Of a DNA stretch of 64,000 nt, positions 9,144 to 18,026 are shown in pieces. The translations under genes and the position numbers were made by a program. Under the pieces are notes generated by a model. The model was not told the DNA's origin. It saw only the letters and a program-made list of their open reading frames with translations, and did no database searches. Source of the DNA: Pseudomonas sp. H3(2019) (GTDB lineage Bacteria; Pseudomonadota; Gammaproteobacteria; Pseudomonadales; Pseudomonadaceae); assembly GCF_007713465.1 (NCBI RefSeq), contig NZ_VMSG01000021.1, positions 44,570 to 108,569 on the forward strand, in the 5' to 3' direction. Every line of letters begins with the position of its first letter. The first letter of the stretch is position 1.

Positions 9144-10263
9144 GGGCCACCTCCAGCGCACTGCGGCGACTCGCCATTTTCAAGCGCAACGGCTCCCAGT
9201 AGAGCAGTCCCAGGCCAATGACCAGGAATATTGCGTGAACCCACCACAGGCCCAGTGCCGGGGGGATCTTGCCTTTTTCCAGAGCACCGCGTGCGGCGAT
9301 CAGGATCGTCAGATAAGCCATATATAGAAGAATCGCCGGCAGCAACTTGAGGAAACGTCCCTGACGCGGATTGACCCGCGACAGCGGCACCGCCATCAAC
9401 GTCACGATAAACACCAGCAACGGCAGCGACACACGCCACTCAAGCTCGGCGCGTGCACTAATATCCGGATTGTCCAGCAGGGTACGGGTCGGCATCGCAT
9501 CGCGATCGGTCACCTCGTCGCTGACATCCGGTTTAGGCAGCAGCACGCCATAGGTGTCGTACTTGATGGCCCGGTAGTCGGCCAGCCCCGGCTGACCGTC
9601 GTAACGGTAGCCGTTGTCGAGAATCAGGTAACGGTTGCCGTCTTCCTTGATTTCCTGACGGCCCTTTTCGGCCACCAGTACGGAAATACCGCGATCCTTC
9701 TGATCGGCGGAAAGACGCTTTTCCGAGATGAAGACGCCGCCCAGATTGATCCGGTCATCGGACAGCTGCTCGGTGTACGTCACCCGCGAACCATCGCGCA
9801 ACGCCTGAAAACGGCCCGGCACCAGCGTGTCGAACTCGGTCATGGCATCCTGCTTGTTCAGCAGCAACTGGAACTGATTGGCGCCTTGCGGTGCCAGGCT
9901 CAGGCTCAGCCAGGCCACGATCACGGCAACCAGCGCAGCCGGAAACAGGGTCATGCCCAGCAGACGCTCCTGGCTCATGCCGGTCGCGGAGAGCACGGTC
10001 ATTTCGCTTTCAAGGTACAGGCGACCGTAGGCCAGCAGGATCCCGAGAAACAGCCCCAAGGGCAGAATCAGTTGCAGGAAACCCGGCAGACGAAAGCCCA
10101 TGATCAGGAACAGTGAGCCTGGGTCCAGGGCGCCCGAGGCGGCCTGGGCCAGGAACTTGATGAAGCGCCCACTCATGATGATGACCAGCAGCACAGCGCT
10201 GACGGCGCTCAAGGTCAACAGGACTTCGCGGGACAGATAACGGAAGACGATCAAACCAGACAC
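9136..10263 (-). CDS. lptF: LPS export ABC transporter permease LptF
   Basis: Partner permease of LptG in the LptB2FG complex. Membrane segments lie at about 12-35, 55-80 and 100-120 and again at 270-360, with the periplasmic domain between. The ATG at 10263 gives MSGLIVFRYLSREV; a TTG three codons later (MIVFRYLSREV, 372 residues) is the more usual Pseudomonas N-terminus and is equally possible. It is divergent from pepA and has a good sigma70-type promoter about 90 bp upstream. Confidence 0.95.
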   Translation of the reverse strand: MSGLIVFRYLSREVLLTLSAVSAVLLVIIMSGRFIKFLAQAASGALDPGSLFLIMGFRLPGFLQLILPLGLFLGILLAYGRLYLESEMTVLSATGMSQERLLGMTLFPAALVAVIVAWLSLSLAPQGANQFQLLLNKQDAMTEFDTLVPGRFQALRDGSRVTYTEQLSDDRINLGGVFISEKRLSADQKDRGISVLVAEKGRQEIKEDGNRYLILDNGYRYDGQPGLADYRAIKYDTYGVLLPKPDVSDEVTDRDAMPTRTLLDNPDISARAELEWRVSLPLLVFIVTLMAVPLSRVNPRQGRFLKLLPAILLYMAYLTILIAARGALEKGKIPPALGLWWVHAIFLVIGLGLLYWEPLRLKMASRRSALEVARG

Positions 10264-10565
10264 TCCAGGGCTGTCAGGCTAAGGCGGCCAAACAAGCAAA
10301 CAAACATATCGGGCGGCCCGCAGGGCTGAGCCGCCGAAAAAGATGGCGCATTATCCTGTGATTGAACGCGCCTGTCACTGCGCACGCTCAAGCAGCCGCG
10401 CAATGGCGTAAAGATCACCTGCGCGAGGGTTGTCAGGCGCACGGAGCGAGGTTCAAACTGCGGCCTTTGTCGCTGGCCTGCACCAGCGTCTTTCTATAGA
10501 GAGGCAAACGTGTGCGCACACTGCGTAACACGCTGCACTTTGACCATTTATTCAGGGACCCGGAC
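10264..10565. other. Divergent lptF / pepA intergenic region
   Basis: It holds the lptF promoter on the minus strand and must hold the pepA promoter on the plus strand, for which no convincing -35/-10 pair was seen. No other gene or repeat was recognised. Confidence 0.6.
10350..10378 (-). promoter_or_regulatory. Sigma70-type promoter of lptF-lptG
   Basis: On the minus strand, GTGACA (-35, at 10373-10378) and GATAAT (-10, at 10350-10355) are separated by exactly 17 bp. It points into lptF, whose start lies about 90 bp downstream. Confidence 0.6.
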
Positions 10566-12056
10566 ATGGAACTGGTTGTAAAAAGCGTTAGCCCAGAAAC
10601 GTTGAAAACCGCCACTCTGGTGGTCGCCGTCGGCGAAGACCGCAAACTCGGCACTGTCGCCAAGCAGCTCGACGAGCTCTGTGGCGGCGCGATCAGCGCA
10701 GTCCTCAAACGTGGCGATCTGGCTGGCAAAGTGGGTCAGAGCCTGTTGCTGCACAGCCTGCCGAACCTCAAAGCCGAACGCGTGCTGCTGGTTGGCGTGG
10801 GTAAAGACGCCGAACTGGGCGACCGTCCGTTCCGCAAAATCATCGCCGGCGTACTGAACACCCTCAAAGGCCTGGGTGGCAGCGATGCCGCACTGGCGCT
10901 GGATGAAGTCGTGGTCAAAGGGCGTGACAGCTACGGCAAGACCCGTCTGCTGGCCGAAACCCTGGTTGACGGCAAATACACTTTCGAGCAATTCAAGAGC
11001 CAGAAGTCCGATCCGCGTGCTCTGAAGAAAATCACCCTGTTGACCATCAAGGCTGCACAGGCTGAAGTCGAACGCGCCGTGACTCACGCCACTGCAATCG
11101 CCAACGGCATGTCCTTCACCCGCGACCTGGGCAACCTGCCACCGAACATCTGCCACCCTAGCTTCCTCGCCGAACAGGCCAAGAACCTGGGTAAGGCCAA
11201 CAAAGGTCTGAAGGTCGAGATCCTCGATGAGAAGAAGATCAAGGAACTGGGCATGGGCGCGTTCTACGCCGTGGGCCAGGGCAGCGATCAACCGCCGCGC
11301 CTGATCGTCATGCAATACCAGGGCGGCAAGAAATCCGAGAAGCCTTACGTGCTGGTCGGCAAGGGCATCACCTTCGACACCGGCGGCATCAGCCTCAAGC
11401 CGGGCGCCGGCATGGATGAAATGAAGTACGACATGGGCGGTTCGGCCAGCGTTTTCGGCACCCTGCACGCGGTGCTCGAATTGAAACTGCCGATCAACCT
11501 GGTGTGCATCCTGGCCTGTGCCGAAAACATGCCAAGCGGCGGCGCGACTCGTCCAGGCGATATCGTCACCACCATGAGCGGCCAGACCGTGGAAATCCTC
11601 AACACCGACGCCGAAGGCCGTCTGGTGCTGTGCGACGCCCTGACCTACGCCGAACGCTTCAAGCCACAGGCAGTGATCGACATCGCGACCCTGACCGGCG
11701 CCTGCGTCGTCGCCCTCGGCGCCCATACCTCGGGTCTGCTGGGCAACAACGACGAACTGATCGGCCAGTTGCTGAGCGCAGGCCAACAGGCAGACGACCG
11801 CGCCTGGCAACTGCCGCTGTTCGATGAGTACCAGGAACAGCTGGACAGCCCGTTCGCCGACATCGCCAACATCGGCGGCCCGAAAGCCGGCACCATCACG
11901 GCGGCCTGCTTCCTGTCGCGCTTCACCAAGAACCTGAAGTGGGCGCACCTGGACATCGCCGGCACGGCCTGGACCAGCGGCGGCAAGGACAAGGGCGCCA
12001 CTGGCCGTCCGGTTCCATTGCTGACCCAATACCTGCTGGACCGCGCCAAAGCCTGA
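10566..12056 (+). CDS. pepA: Leucyl aminopeptidase (cytosol aminopeptidase, M17)
   Basis: Two-metal hexameric aminopeptidase; in Pseudomonas PepA also acts as a DNA-binding regulator. In P. aeruginosa its homologue (PhpA) influences algD transcription. The ATG at 10566 (MELVVKSVSPETLKT) gives 496 residues, the family length; the open frame reaches back to 10512 without family similarity. Metal and active-site motifs are visible: GKGITFDTGG, KYDMGG, CAENMPSGGA and NTDAEGRL (from residue 346). It begins the rightward pepA-holC-valS group. Confidence 0.97.
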   Translation: MELVVKSVSPETLKTATLVVAVGEDRKLGTVAKQLDELCGGAISAVLKRGDLAGKVGQSLLLHSLPNLKAERVLLVGVGKDAELGDRPFRKIIAGVLNTLKGLGGSDAALALDEVVVKGRDSYGKTRLLAETLVDGKYTFEQFKSQKSDPRALKKITLLTIKAAQAEVERAVTHATAIANGMSFTRDLGNLPPNICHPSFLAEQAKNLGKANKGLKVEILDEKKIKELGMGAFYAVGQGSDQPPRLIVMQYQGGKKSEKPYVLVGKGITFDTGGISLKPGAGMDEMKYDMGGSASVFGTLHAVLELKLPINLVCILACAENMPSGGATRPGDIVTTMSGQTVEILNTDAEGRLVLCDALTYAERFKPQAVIDIATLTGACVVALGAHTSGLLGNNDELIGQLLSAGQQADDRAWQLPLFDEYQEQLDSPFADIANIGGPKAGTITAACFLSRFTKNLKWAHLDIAGTAWTSGGKDKGATGRPVPLLTQYLLDRAKA

Positions 12057-12073
12057 AACTGAAGATCCTGAAC

Positions 12074-12095
12074 GGCGTCATCCACGGATGACGCC
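12074..12095 (+). terminator. Hairpin between pepA and holC
   Basis: A perfect 10-bp stem GGCGTCATCC/GGATGACGCC with a 2-nt loop starts 17 bp after the pepA stop. No U-run follows, so it probably attenuates or stabilises rather than terminates before holC. Confidence 0.45.
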
Positions 12096-12116
12096 GCGCA
12101 GGCATCAGGAACCGCA

Positions 12117-12545
12117 ATGACCAAAGTCGACTTCTATATCCTGCCCAGCGCCGATCCTTCCGCGCGGCTGGATTTTGCCTGCAAGCTCACCGAAAAAGCC
12201 TGGCGCATGGGCCACCGCATTTACCTGCATTGCAGCGATGCCGCCCAACGCGACGATCTCGATGCACGCCTGTGGGCGTTCAAAGGCGAAAGCTTCGTGC
12301 CTCACGGCCCCGCCGAAAACGAACCGGACGGTTTGGTAGTGCTCGGTCTGGGAGACGATCCAGGACAACACCAGGACTTGCTGGTCAATCTTGATCTCAA
12401 AGTCCCGTCTTTTGCCCAGCGCTTTGCCCGTGTGGCCGAAGTAGTGGTTGAAGACCCGACTATTCGTCAGGCCGCGCGGGAGAGTTTCCGTTTCTACCGC
12501 GAACAGGGCTATCCTCTGCAAGATCACCGTTTACAGCGACTCTGA
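12117..12545 (+). CDS. holC: DNA polymerase III subunit chi
   Basis: The chi subunit of the clamp-loader complex; it contacts SSB and recruits the polymerase to coated template. The 142 residues start MTKVDFYILPSADPSARLDFACKLTEKAWRMGH, with the typical core IYLHCSDAAQRDDLDARLWAF and SFVPHG. A position between pepA and valS is standard for pseudomonads. It is followed within 10 bp by a small downstream gene, so the two are likely co-transcribed. Confidence 0.94.
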   Translation: MTKVDFYILPSADPSARLDFACKLTEKAWRMGHRIYLHCSDAAQRDDLDARLWAFKGESFVPHGPAENEPDGLVVLGLGDDPGQHQDLLVNLDLKVPSFAQRFARVAEVVVEDPTIRQAARESFRFYREQGYPLQDHRLQRL

Positions 12546-12552
12546 GCACATG

Positions 12553-12981
12553 ATGGACACGTCAAACCAGCTGCAAAAGTCCGCACACCTGCTGGACGAC
12601 CTCGAGTCGATCCGCCAGTTGCTCGGCGATGACAACCTGCAACCACCGCTGCTGACCGACACCGTCGAGCAAGGCAGTGATGAGGGCCAGATTCCGATGT
12701 TGTTCGATCAGGTCGGCGGCAAACCGCAGGCTGAAATCATCGAACCACCTGCTCCACCACCGACACCTGCGCCCGCGCCTGTCGCCGCTCCGGCTCCGGC
12801 TCCGACCTCATCAGTCCAGCAAGGCGCCGATGTCATGCTGCACTTGAACGACGAACTGCGCGCTGCCGCGCAAATGATCATGCAAGACGTGATCGACGAC
12901 TTCGCGCCGCACATCGAAACCGAGATCAAACGCCGGCTGGATGCGCGAATGGAGCGGTTGTTGAGTCAGTACGAAGCCTGA
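12553..12981 (+). CDS. Small Pro/Ala-rich protein, function unknown
   Basis: A 142-residue acidic protein (MDTSNQLQKSAHLLDDLESIRQLLGDD...) seen between holC and valS in related pseudomonads. The N-terminal 70 residues contain EQGSDEGQIPMLFDQV. A Pro/Ala linker (about 65-90) follows, and a C-terminal helix AAAQMIMQDVIDDFAPHIETEIKRRLDARMERLL could mediate self-association or partner binding. The start is chosen at the second of two adjacent ATGs because a GAG lies 6 bp before it. No enzymatic motif is visible. Its position hints at a link with holC, but no function is claimed. Confidence 0.8.
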   Translation: MDTSNQLQKSAHLLDDLESIRQLLGDDNLQPPLLTDTVEQGSDEGQIPMLFDQVGGKPQAEIIEPPAPPPTPAPAPVAAPAPAPTSSVQQGADVMLHLNDELRAAAQMIMQDVIDDFAPHIETEIKRRLDARMERLLSQYEA

Positions 12982-13000
12982 AACCTGGGCGCATTTCCCT

Positions 13001-13024
13001 GTGGCAAGGGGGCTTGTCCCCCAC
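13001..13024. repeat. Single REP-like palindrome upstream of valS
   Basis: GTGGCAAGGGGGC and its arm TTGTCCCCCAC form a hairpin typical of a second fluorescens-group REP subtype. It lies between the small upstream gene and the valS promoter region. Confidence 0.7.
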
Positions 13025-13124
13025 ATTTCTGCGCCTGCTTATCACCTCGCTCTACGCGCATTGGAACATCCCCGCTATACTTCCCGGCTTTTCCTGAATA
13101 AATGCCAATAGGGTCCCGCCGCGC

Positions 13125-15971
13125 ATGGATAAGACCTACCAGCCGCACGCCATTGAAACTTCCTGGTACAACACCTGGGAGTCTGAGAATTACTTCGCCC
13201 CGCAAGGCGCGGGCGAGTCCTACACCATCATGATCCCGCCGCCGAACGTCACTGGCAGCCTGCACATGGGTCATGGCTTCAACAACGCGATCATGGACGC
13301 ACTGATCCGTTTCCGCCGCATGCAGGGTCGCAACACCCTGTGGCAACCGGGCACCGACCACGCTGGTATCGCCACGCAAATGCTGGTGGAGCGTCAGCTC
13401 GAAGCCAAGGGCCAGAATCGCCACGATCTGGGCCGCGAGAAATTCCTCGAGAAAGTCTGGGAGTGGAAGGATGAGTCCGGCGGCAACATCAGCCGTCAAA
13501 TCCGCCGCCTCGGCTCGTCCGTCGACTGGAGTCGCGAGCGCTTCACCATGGACGACGGCCTCTCGGAAGCGGTCAAGGAAGCCTTCGTACGCCTGCACGA
13601 AGACGGCCTGATCTACCGCGGCAAGCGCCTGGTCAACTGGGACACCAAGCTGCACACGGCGATTTCCGACCTCGAAGTGGAAAACCACGACGAAAAAGGT
13701 TTCCTGTGGAACCTCAAGTACCCACTGGCCGACGGCGCCAAGACCGCTGAAGGCAACGATTACCTGATCGTCGCGACCACTCGCCCGGAAACCATGCTCG
13801 GCGACGCTGCCGTGGCGGTTAACCCGAACGATGAACGCTACAAAGCGCTGATCGGCAAGTATGTCGAGCTGCCACTGGTTGGCCGCCGCATCCCGATCAT
13901 CGCTGACGATTACTGCGACCCTGAATTCGGCACCGGTTGCGTGAAAATCACCCCGGCCCACGATTTCAACGACTATGAAGTCGGCAAGCGCCACAACCTG
14001 CCGCTGCTGAACATCTTCGACAAGAACGCCGAAGTGCTGGCAGTTGCCCAGGTCTTCAATCTCGATGGCAGCGTCAACGAAGAGATCGACGGCACACTGC
14101 CCGCTGAATACGCCGGCCTCAACCGTTTCCAGGCCCGTAAGGAAATCGTTGCCGCGTTCGAAGCGGCCGGCCTGCTGGTCAGCGTCGACGATCACGCCCT
14201 GAAAGTACCGAAAGGCGACCGCTCCGGCACCATCATCGAGCCGTGGCTGACCGACCAATGGTACGTTTCCACCAAGCCGCTGGCCGAGCCTGCGATTGCC
14301 GCCGTTGAAGACGGCCGTATCGCGTTCGTGCCCAAGCAGTACGAAAACATGTACTTCTCGTGGATGCGCGACATCCAGGACTGGTGCATCAGCCGTCAGC
14401 TGTGGTGGGGCCACCGGATTCCGGCCTGGTACGACGAGTCGGGCAAGGTCTACGTCGGTCGCGACGAAGCCGAAGTGCGTGCCAAGCACAACTTGGGTCC
14501 CGACGTTGCGCTGCAACAGGACAATGACGTGCTCGACACCTGGTTCAGCTCAGGCCTGTGGACCTTCTCCACGCTCGGTTGGCCGCAGCAGACTGAATTC
14601 CTGAAGAAGTTCCACTCCACCGACGTGCTGGTGACCGGCTTCGACATCATTTTCTTCTGGGTTGCCCGGATGATCATGCTCACCATGCATTTGGTGAAAA
14701 ACGAAGATGGCACGCCGCAGGTTCCGTTCAAGACCGTGTATGTGCACGGCCTGGTGCGTGATGGCCAGGGCCAGAAGATGTCCAAGTCCAAGGGCAACGT
14801 CCTGGACCCGCTGGACATCATCGACGGTATCGAGCTCGAAGCACTGGTGGAAAAACGCACCTCGGGCATGATGCAGCCGAAACTCGCGAAGAAGATCGAG
14901 AAGCAGACCCGCGACGAGTTCGCCGACGGCATCGCCAGCTACGGCACCGACGCCCTGCGCTTCACGTTCTGCTCGCTGGCCTCGACCGGTCGCGACATCA
15001 AGTTCGATATGGGCCGCGTCGAAGGCTATCGCAACTTCTGCAACAAGATCTGGAACGCCGCGCGCTACGTGCTGGACAAGGGCGAAGACTGCGGCCAGAA
15101 CGGCGAAGCCTACGAGTTGTCGCTGGCGGATCGCTGGATCATTTCGCAGCTGCAACGCACCGAAGCCGAAGTGACCCGTCAACTCGACCAGTTCCGCTTC
15201 GACCTGGCGGCACAGGCCTTGTACGAGTTCATCTGGAACCAGTATTGCGACTGGTACCTGGAACTCTCCAAGCCTGTGCTGTGGGACGAAAACGCAGCCG
15301 TAGAGCGCCAACGCGGCACCCGTCGCACGCTGGTTCGCGTGCTGGAAGTCGCCTTGCGTCTGGCCCACCCGTTCATGCCGTTCATCACCGAAGAAATCTG
15401 GCAGCGTATTGCGCCGCTGGCCGGTATCGAAGGCAAGACGATCATGCTGCAACCTTGGCCAGTGGCCGTTGAGGCACGCATCGACCAGGCCGCCGAAGAC
15501 GACATTGAATGGCTCAAGGGCCTGATGCTCGGCACGCGTAACATTCGTGGCGAAATGAACATCGGCCCGGGCAAGCCATTGCCGTTGTTCCTGAAGAACG
15601 TCAGCGCCGAAGATCAGCGTCGCCTCACCGAGAACGAAGTCCTGCTGAAGAAGCTGGCCAAGCTCGAGTCGATCACCGTATTGGCTGCAGGCGAAGAAGC
15701 ACCGCTGTCTGCGACCGCACTGGTGGGCGAGATGGAAGTGCTGGTGCCGATGGCCGGTCTGATCGACAAAAACGCCGAACTGGCGCGCCTGGACAAGGAA
15801 ATCCAGCGCCTGCAAGGCGAAGTCCAGCGTGTCGGCGGCAAGCTGTCCAACGCTGGCTTCGTCGACAAGGCCCCGGCCGACGTTATCGAGAAGGAACGCG
15901 CCAAACTGGCTGAAGCCGAACAGGCTTTGGGCAAGCTGGCCGAGCAGCATGCGCGGATTGCCAGTTTGTAA
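13125..15971 (+). CDS. valS: Valyl-tRNA synthetase
   Basis: Charges tRNA-Val and edits misactivated threonine. It has 948 residues. The class I HIGH box appears as HMGH in PPNVTGSLHMGHGF near residue 45, and KMSKS is at residues 551-555. The CP1 editing domain (about 190-330) contains TTRPETMLGDAAVAVNP. The C-terminal tail (about 880-948) is a coiled coil: ELARLDKEIQRLQGEVQR. A TATACT element lies about 45 bp upstream without a clear -35. The gene ends in a strong terminator. Confidence 0.98.
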   Translation: MDKTYQPHAIETSWYNTWESENYFAPQGAGESYTIMIPPPNVTGSLHMGHGFNNAIMDALIRFRRMQGRNTLWQPGTDHAGIATQMLVERQLEAKGQNRHDLGREKFLEKVWEWKDESGGNISRQIRRLGSSVDWSRERFTMDDGLSEAVKEAFVRLHEDGLIYRGKRLVNWDTKLHTAISDLEVENHDEKGFLWNLKYPLADGAKTAEGNDYLIVATTRPETMLGDAAVAVNPNDERYKALIGKYVELPLVGRRIPIIADDYCDPEFGTGCVKITPAHDFNDYEVGKRHNLPLLNIFDKNAEVLAVAQVFNLDGSVNEEIDGTLPAEYAGLNRFQARKEIVAAFEAAGLLVSVDDHALKVPKGDRSGTIIEPWLTDQWYVSTKPLAEPAIAAVEDGRIAFVPKQYENMYFSWMRDIQDWCISRQLWWGHRIPAWYDESGKVYVGRDEAEVRAKHNLGPDVALQQDNDVLDTWFSSGLWTFSTLGWPQQTEFLKKFHSTDVLVTGFDIIFFWVARMIMLTMHLVKNEDGTPQVPFKTVYVHGLVRDGQGQKMSKSKGNVLDPLDIIDGIELEALVEKRTSGMMQPKLAKKIEKQTRDEFADGIASYGTDALRFTFCSLASTGRDIKFDMGRVEGYRNFCNKIWNAARYVLDKGEDCGQNGEAYELSLADRWIISQLQRTEAEVTRQLDQFRFDLAAQALYEFIWNQYCDWYLELSKPVLWDENAAVERQRGTRRTLVRVLEVALRLAHPFMPFITEEIWQRIAPLAGIEGKTIMLQPWPVAVEARIDQAAEDDIEWLKGLMLGTRNIRGEMNIGPGKPLPLFLKNVSAEDQRRLTENEVLLKKLAKLESITVLAAGEEAPLSATALVGEMEVLVPMAGLIDKNAELARLDKEIQRLQGEVQRVGGKLSNAGFVDKAPADVIEKERAKLAEAEQALGKLAEQHARIASL

Positions 15972-15990
15972 CTGGTAACTCCAGCGGTTA

Positions 15991-16023
15991 AAAAGGGAGG
16001 CCTGCGAAGGCCTCCCTTTTTTT
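15991..16023 (+). terminator. Rho-independent terminator of valS
   Basis: The stem AGGGAGGCC/GGCCTCCCT with a short loop is followed by a run of seven T, 20 bp after the valS stop. Confidence 0.92.
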
Positions 16024-16048
16024 GCCTGCACATTCCCCTAAACATACA

Positions 16049-16130
16049 AGCGGGCTTGCTCGCGAAGCAGTGTGTCAGCCAACATGAATGTTGAATGTTA
16101 AACCGCCTTCGCGAGCAAGCCCGCTCCCAC
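16049..16130. repeat. REP doublet between valS and rlmF
   Basis: Inverted pair of AGCGGGCTTGCTCGCGAA-type cores. The left copy lacks the outer GTGGG, so this doublet is slightly decayed compared with the copies at 1724 and 3367. Confidence 0.85.
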
Positions 16131-16223
16131 ACTTGATCGGTGCTATCTGCACTTTTGTCATCAATCCTGAGCTGATGTGGGACAATGCCCCCACTTTGAG
16201 CCAAAACCCTGAATCGACTCCCC

Positions 16224-17246
16224 ATGACCGCCCCTAGCAAACCCAAAGCCCCGCGCCAAAAGCCAAAACCTGCGACCCCGGCCAAAGCCGTCGAACCGCG
16301 CGAGAAGGCCAGCCTGCACCCGCGCAACCGCCACCAGGGCCGTTACGACTTCCCGGCGCTGATCAAGACCACGCCTGAGCTGGCGAAGTTCGTGATCATC
16401 AATCCCTATGGCAAAGAGAGCATCGACTTTGCCAGCCCGGATGCCGTGCGGGTGTTCAACCGGGCGCTGCTCAAGTCGTTCTACGGCATTGCCCATTGGG
16501 ACATTCCGGCCGATTACCTGTGCCCACCGGTGCCGGGGCGTGCCGACTATGTGCACTTCCTCGCGGACCTGCTGGCCAGCGTCAACGATGGCGAGATCCC
16601 TCGGGGCGCACCGGTCAAGGTGCTCGATATCGGCATGGGCGCCAACTGCGTCTATCCGTTGATCGGCTACAGCGACTATCGCTGGCACTTCCTCGGCTCG
16701 GAAATCGACCCGACGGCCCTCGCCGCCGCCAAAGCCATCGTGCAGTCCAACGGGCTGAACAAAGCCATTCAGTTGCGCCAGCAAAGCAATCCCAAGCACA
16801 TTTTGCTGGGCCTGCTCGAACCCGGCGAACGCTTTGACCTGACCATGTGCAACCCGCCGTTCCACGCCTCGATGGACGAGGCTACCCGAGGCAGCGAGCG
16901 TAAATGGCGTGCGCTGGGCCGCGCCGACCCGAAGCGCAAACTGCCGGTGCTGAACTTTGGTGGTCAATCGGCCGAGCTGTGGTGTGAAGGTGGCGAAGCA
17001 CGGTTTGTGACGCAACTGATCGCCGAGAGCGCGCACTTCCAACACAAAGTGCTGTGGTTCAGCACCCTGGTCTCGAAAGCCTCAAACCTGCCTGCGATCC
17101 AGACCGCGCTGAAAAAGGCCGGCGTGCTGGAAAGCCAGGTTGTGGAGATGTCTCAGGGCCAGAAGCAAAGCCGTTTTGTCGCCTGGACCTTCCAGACTAA
17201 ATCCGAGCAGCAGGTCTGGCGCGAACGCTGGGTTCGCAAGAGCTGA
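16224..17246 (+). CDS. rlmF: 23S rRNA (adenine1618-N6)-methyltransferase
   Basis: SAM-dependent enzyme that methylates A1618 of 23S rRNA. It is 340 residues. After a basic N-terminal tail (KPKAPRQKPKPATPAK) comes LHPRNRHQGRYDF. The SAM-binding loop is VKVLDIGMGANCVYP, and the N6-adenine methylase motif IV is CNPPFH. It stands alone, flanked by a REP doublet and a bidirectional terminator shared with the HU gene. Confidence 0.95.
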   Translation: MTAPSKPKAPRQKPKPATPAKAVEPREKASLHPRNRHQGRYDFPALIKTTPELAKFVIINPYGKESIDFASPDAVRVFNRALLKSFYGIAHWDIPADYLCPPVPGRADYVHFLADLLASVNDGEIPRGAPVKVLDIGMGANCVYPLIGYSDYRWHFLGSEIDPTALAAAKAIVQSNGLNKAIQLRQQSNPKHILLGLLEPGERFDLTMCNPPFHASMDEATRGSERKWRALGRADPKRKLPVLNFGGQSAELWCEGGEARFVTQLIAESAHFQHKVLWFSTLVSKASNLPAIQTALKKAGVLESQVVEMSQGQKQSRFVAWTFQTKSEQQVWRERWVRKS

Positions 17247-17298
17247 GTAGCGGCTGAACAGCGATTGGCCCTGGACCAATCGCAGAAATCGCAGGTAC

Positions 17299-17340
17299 AA
17301 AAAAACCGTGCCCGGGTTGTCCCGGCGCACGGTTTTTTTT
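17299..17340. terminator. Bidirectional terminator between rlmF and HU gene
   Basis: Stem CCGTGCCCGGG/CCCGGCGCACGG (one bulge) with A-run on the left and T-run on the right, so it can serve both convergent genes. Confidence 0.9.
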
Positions 17341-17349
17341 ACTGCGGTC

Positions 17350-17631
17350 TTACTTGTTAACAGCGTCAGTCAGGCCTTTAGCCACGACCAGCTTGATAAC
17401 TTTCTTGGCAGCGATTTCGATGGCAGCGCCAGTCGAAGGGTTGCGGCCGGTACGGGCAGGACGCTCGGTCACTTTCAGCTTGCCGATACCTGGCAGAGTG
17501 ATTTCGCCGCCGTTTTCCAGTTGATCAGCAACGATTTGGCCCAGTTGGTCCAGAGCGTTACGCGCGGTGGTTTTTGGCGCGTCGATAGCTTCAGCGATAT
17601 CGGCGATCAGTTGGTCTTTAGTAAGAGCCAT
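17350..17631 (-). CDS. hupN: HU-family nucleoid protein
   Basis: Small DNA-bending nucleoid protein of 93 residues starting MALTKDQLIADIAEAIDAPKTTARNALDQLGQ. The beta-arm region TERPARTGRNPSTGAAIEI carries the DNA-intercalating Pro. The ATG at 17631 is preceded by GGAA. P. putida has three HU genes; the one next to the yejK/ndpA homologue is named hupN, and this gene has that position, which is the basis for the symbol (context and memory). It is divergent from yejK, another nucleoid protein. Confidence 0.85.
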   Translation of the reverse strand: MALTKDQLIADIAEAIDAPKTTARNALDQLGQIVADQLENGGEITLPGIGKLKVTERPARTGRNPSTGAAIEIAAKKVIKLVVAKGLTDAVNK

Positions 17632-18026
17632 GTGGTGTTCCTTCCCTATCAAATTCATATGGATTGCAGAGTGCAGTGTCAGCCATCGAGCCCGATCTTC
17701 TGGATCTGGCACCCTCGGCTATAACACCGACAGGTCGGGGTTATAGATGCCGAAATCAGGGTTTGGTTCGACCTGACAAATGCTGAATGCACGCTTAACG
17801 CAGTGACTTCGCGTAAGACCGGGCAAAACTAGCACAGAGACGGGGAAATATCCGCCTCTACCTACCCATTTGGTCAGCTTTATTGCTCTAAATCCGGAAA
17901 AAAGCGCATAAGCCCGATCAGACACGCCTCGAATACCCTTCAAGCACCGCCAAAACCAGCAGGTGCGGTACACTGGGCACTTTTTCGGGGAGCACGCCCT
18001 CCTCTCTTCAATCAGCCGAGAAGCCC
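17632..18026. other. Divergent HU / yejK intergenic region
   Basis: A 395-bp regulatory region. A TACACT element at 17969-17974 is a possible -10 for yejK. No gene, repeat or clear operator was recognised. Its length suggests that both nucleoid-protein genes have substantial upstream control. Confidence 0.5.

Noticed and set aside
10548..12029. Long antisense frame opposite pepA (493 codons), and similar long frames opposite valS, algA, lepA and others
   Set aside because: Shadows produced by GC-rich codon bias; none shows family motifs, and the opposite strand encodes a recognised protein in each case.
13076..13081. TATACT as the valS promoter
   Set aside because: A good -10 but no matching -35 at 16-18 bp, so not listed as a feature.
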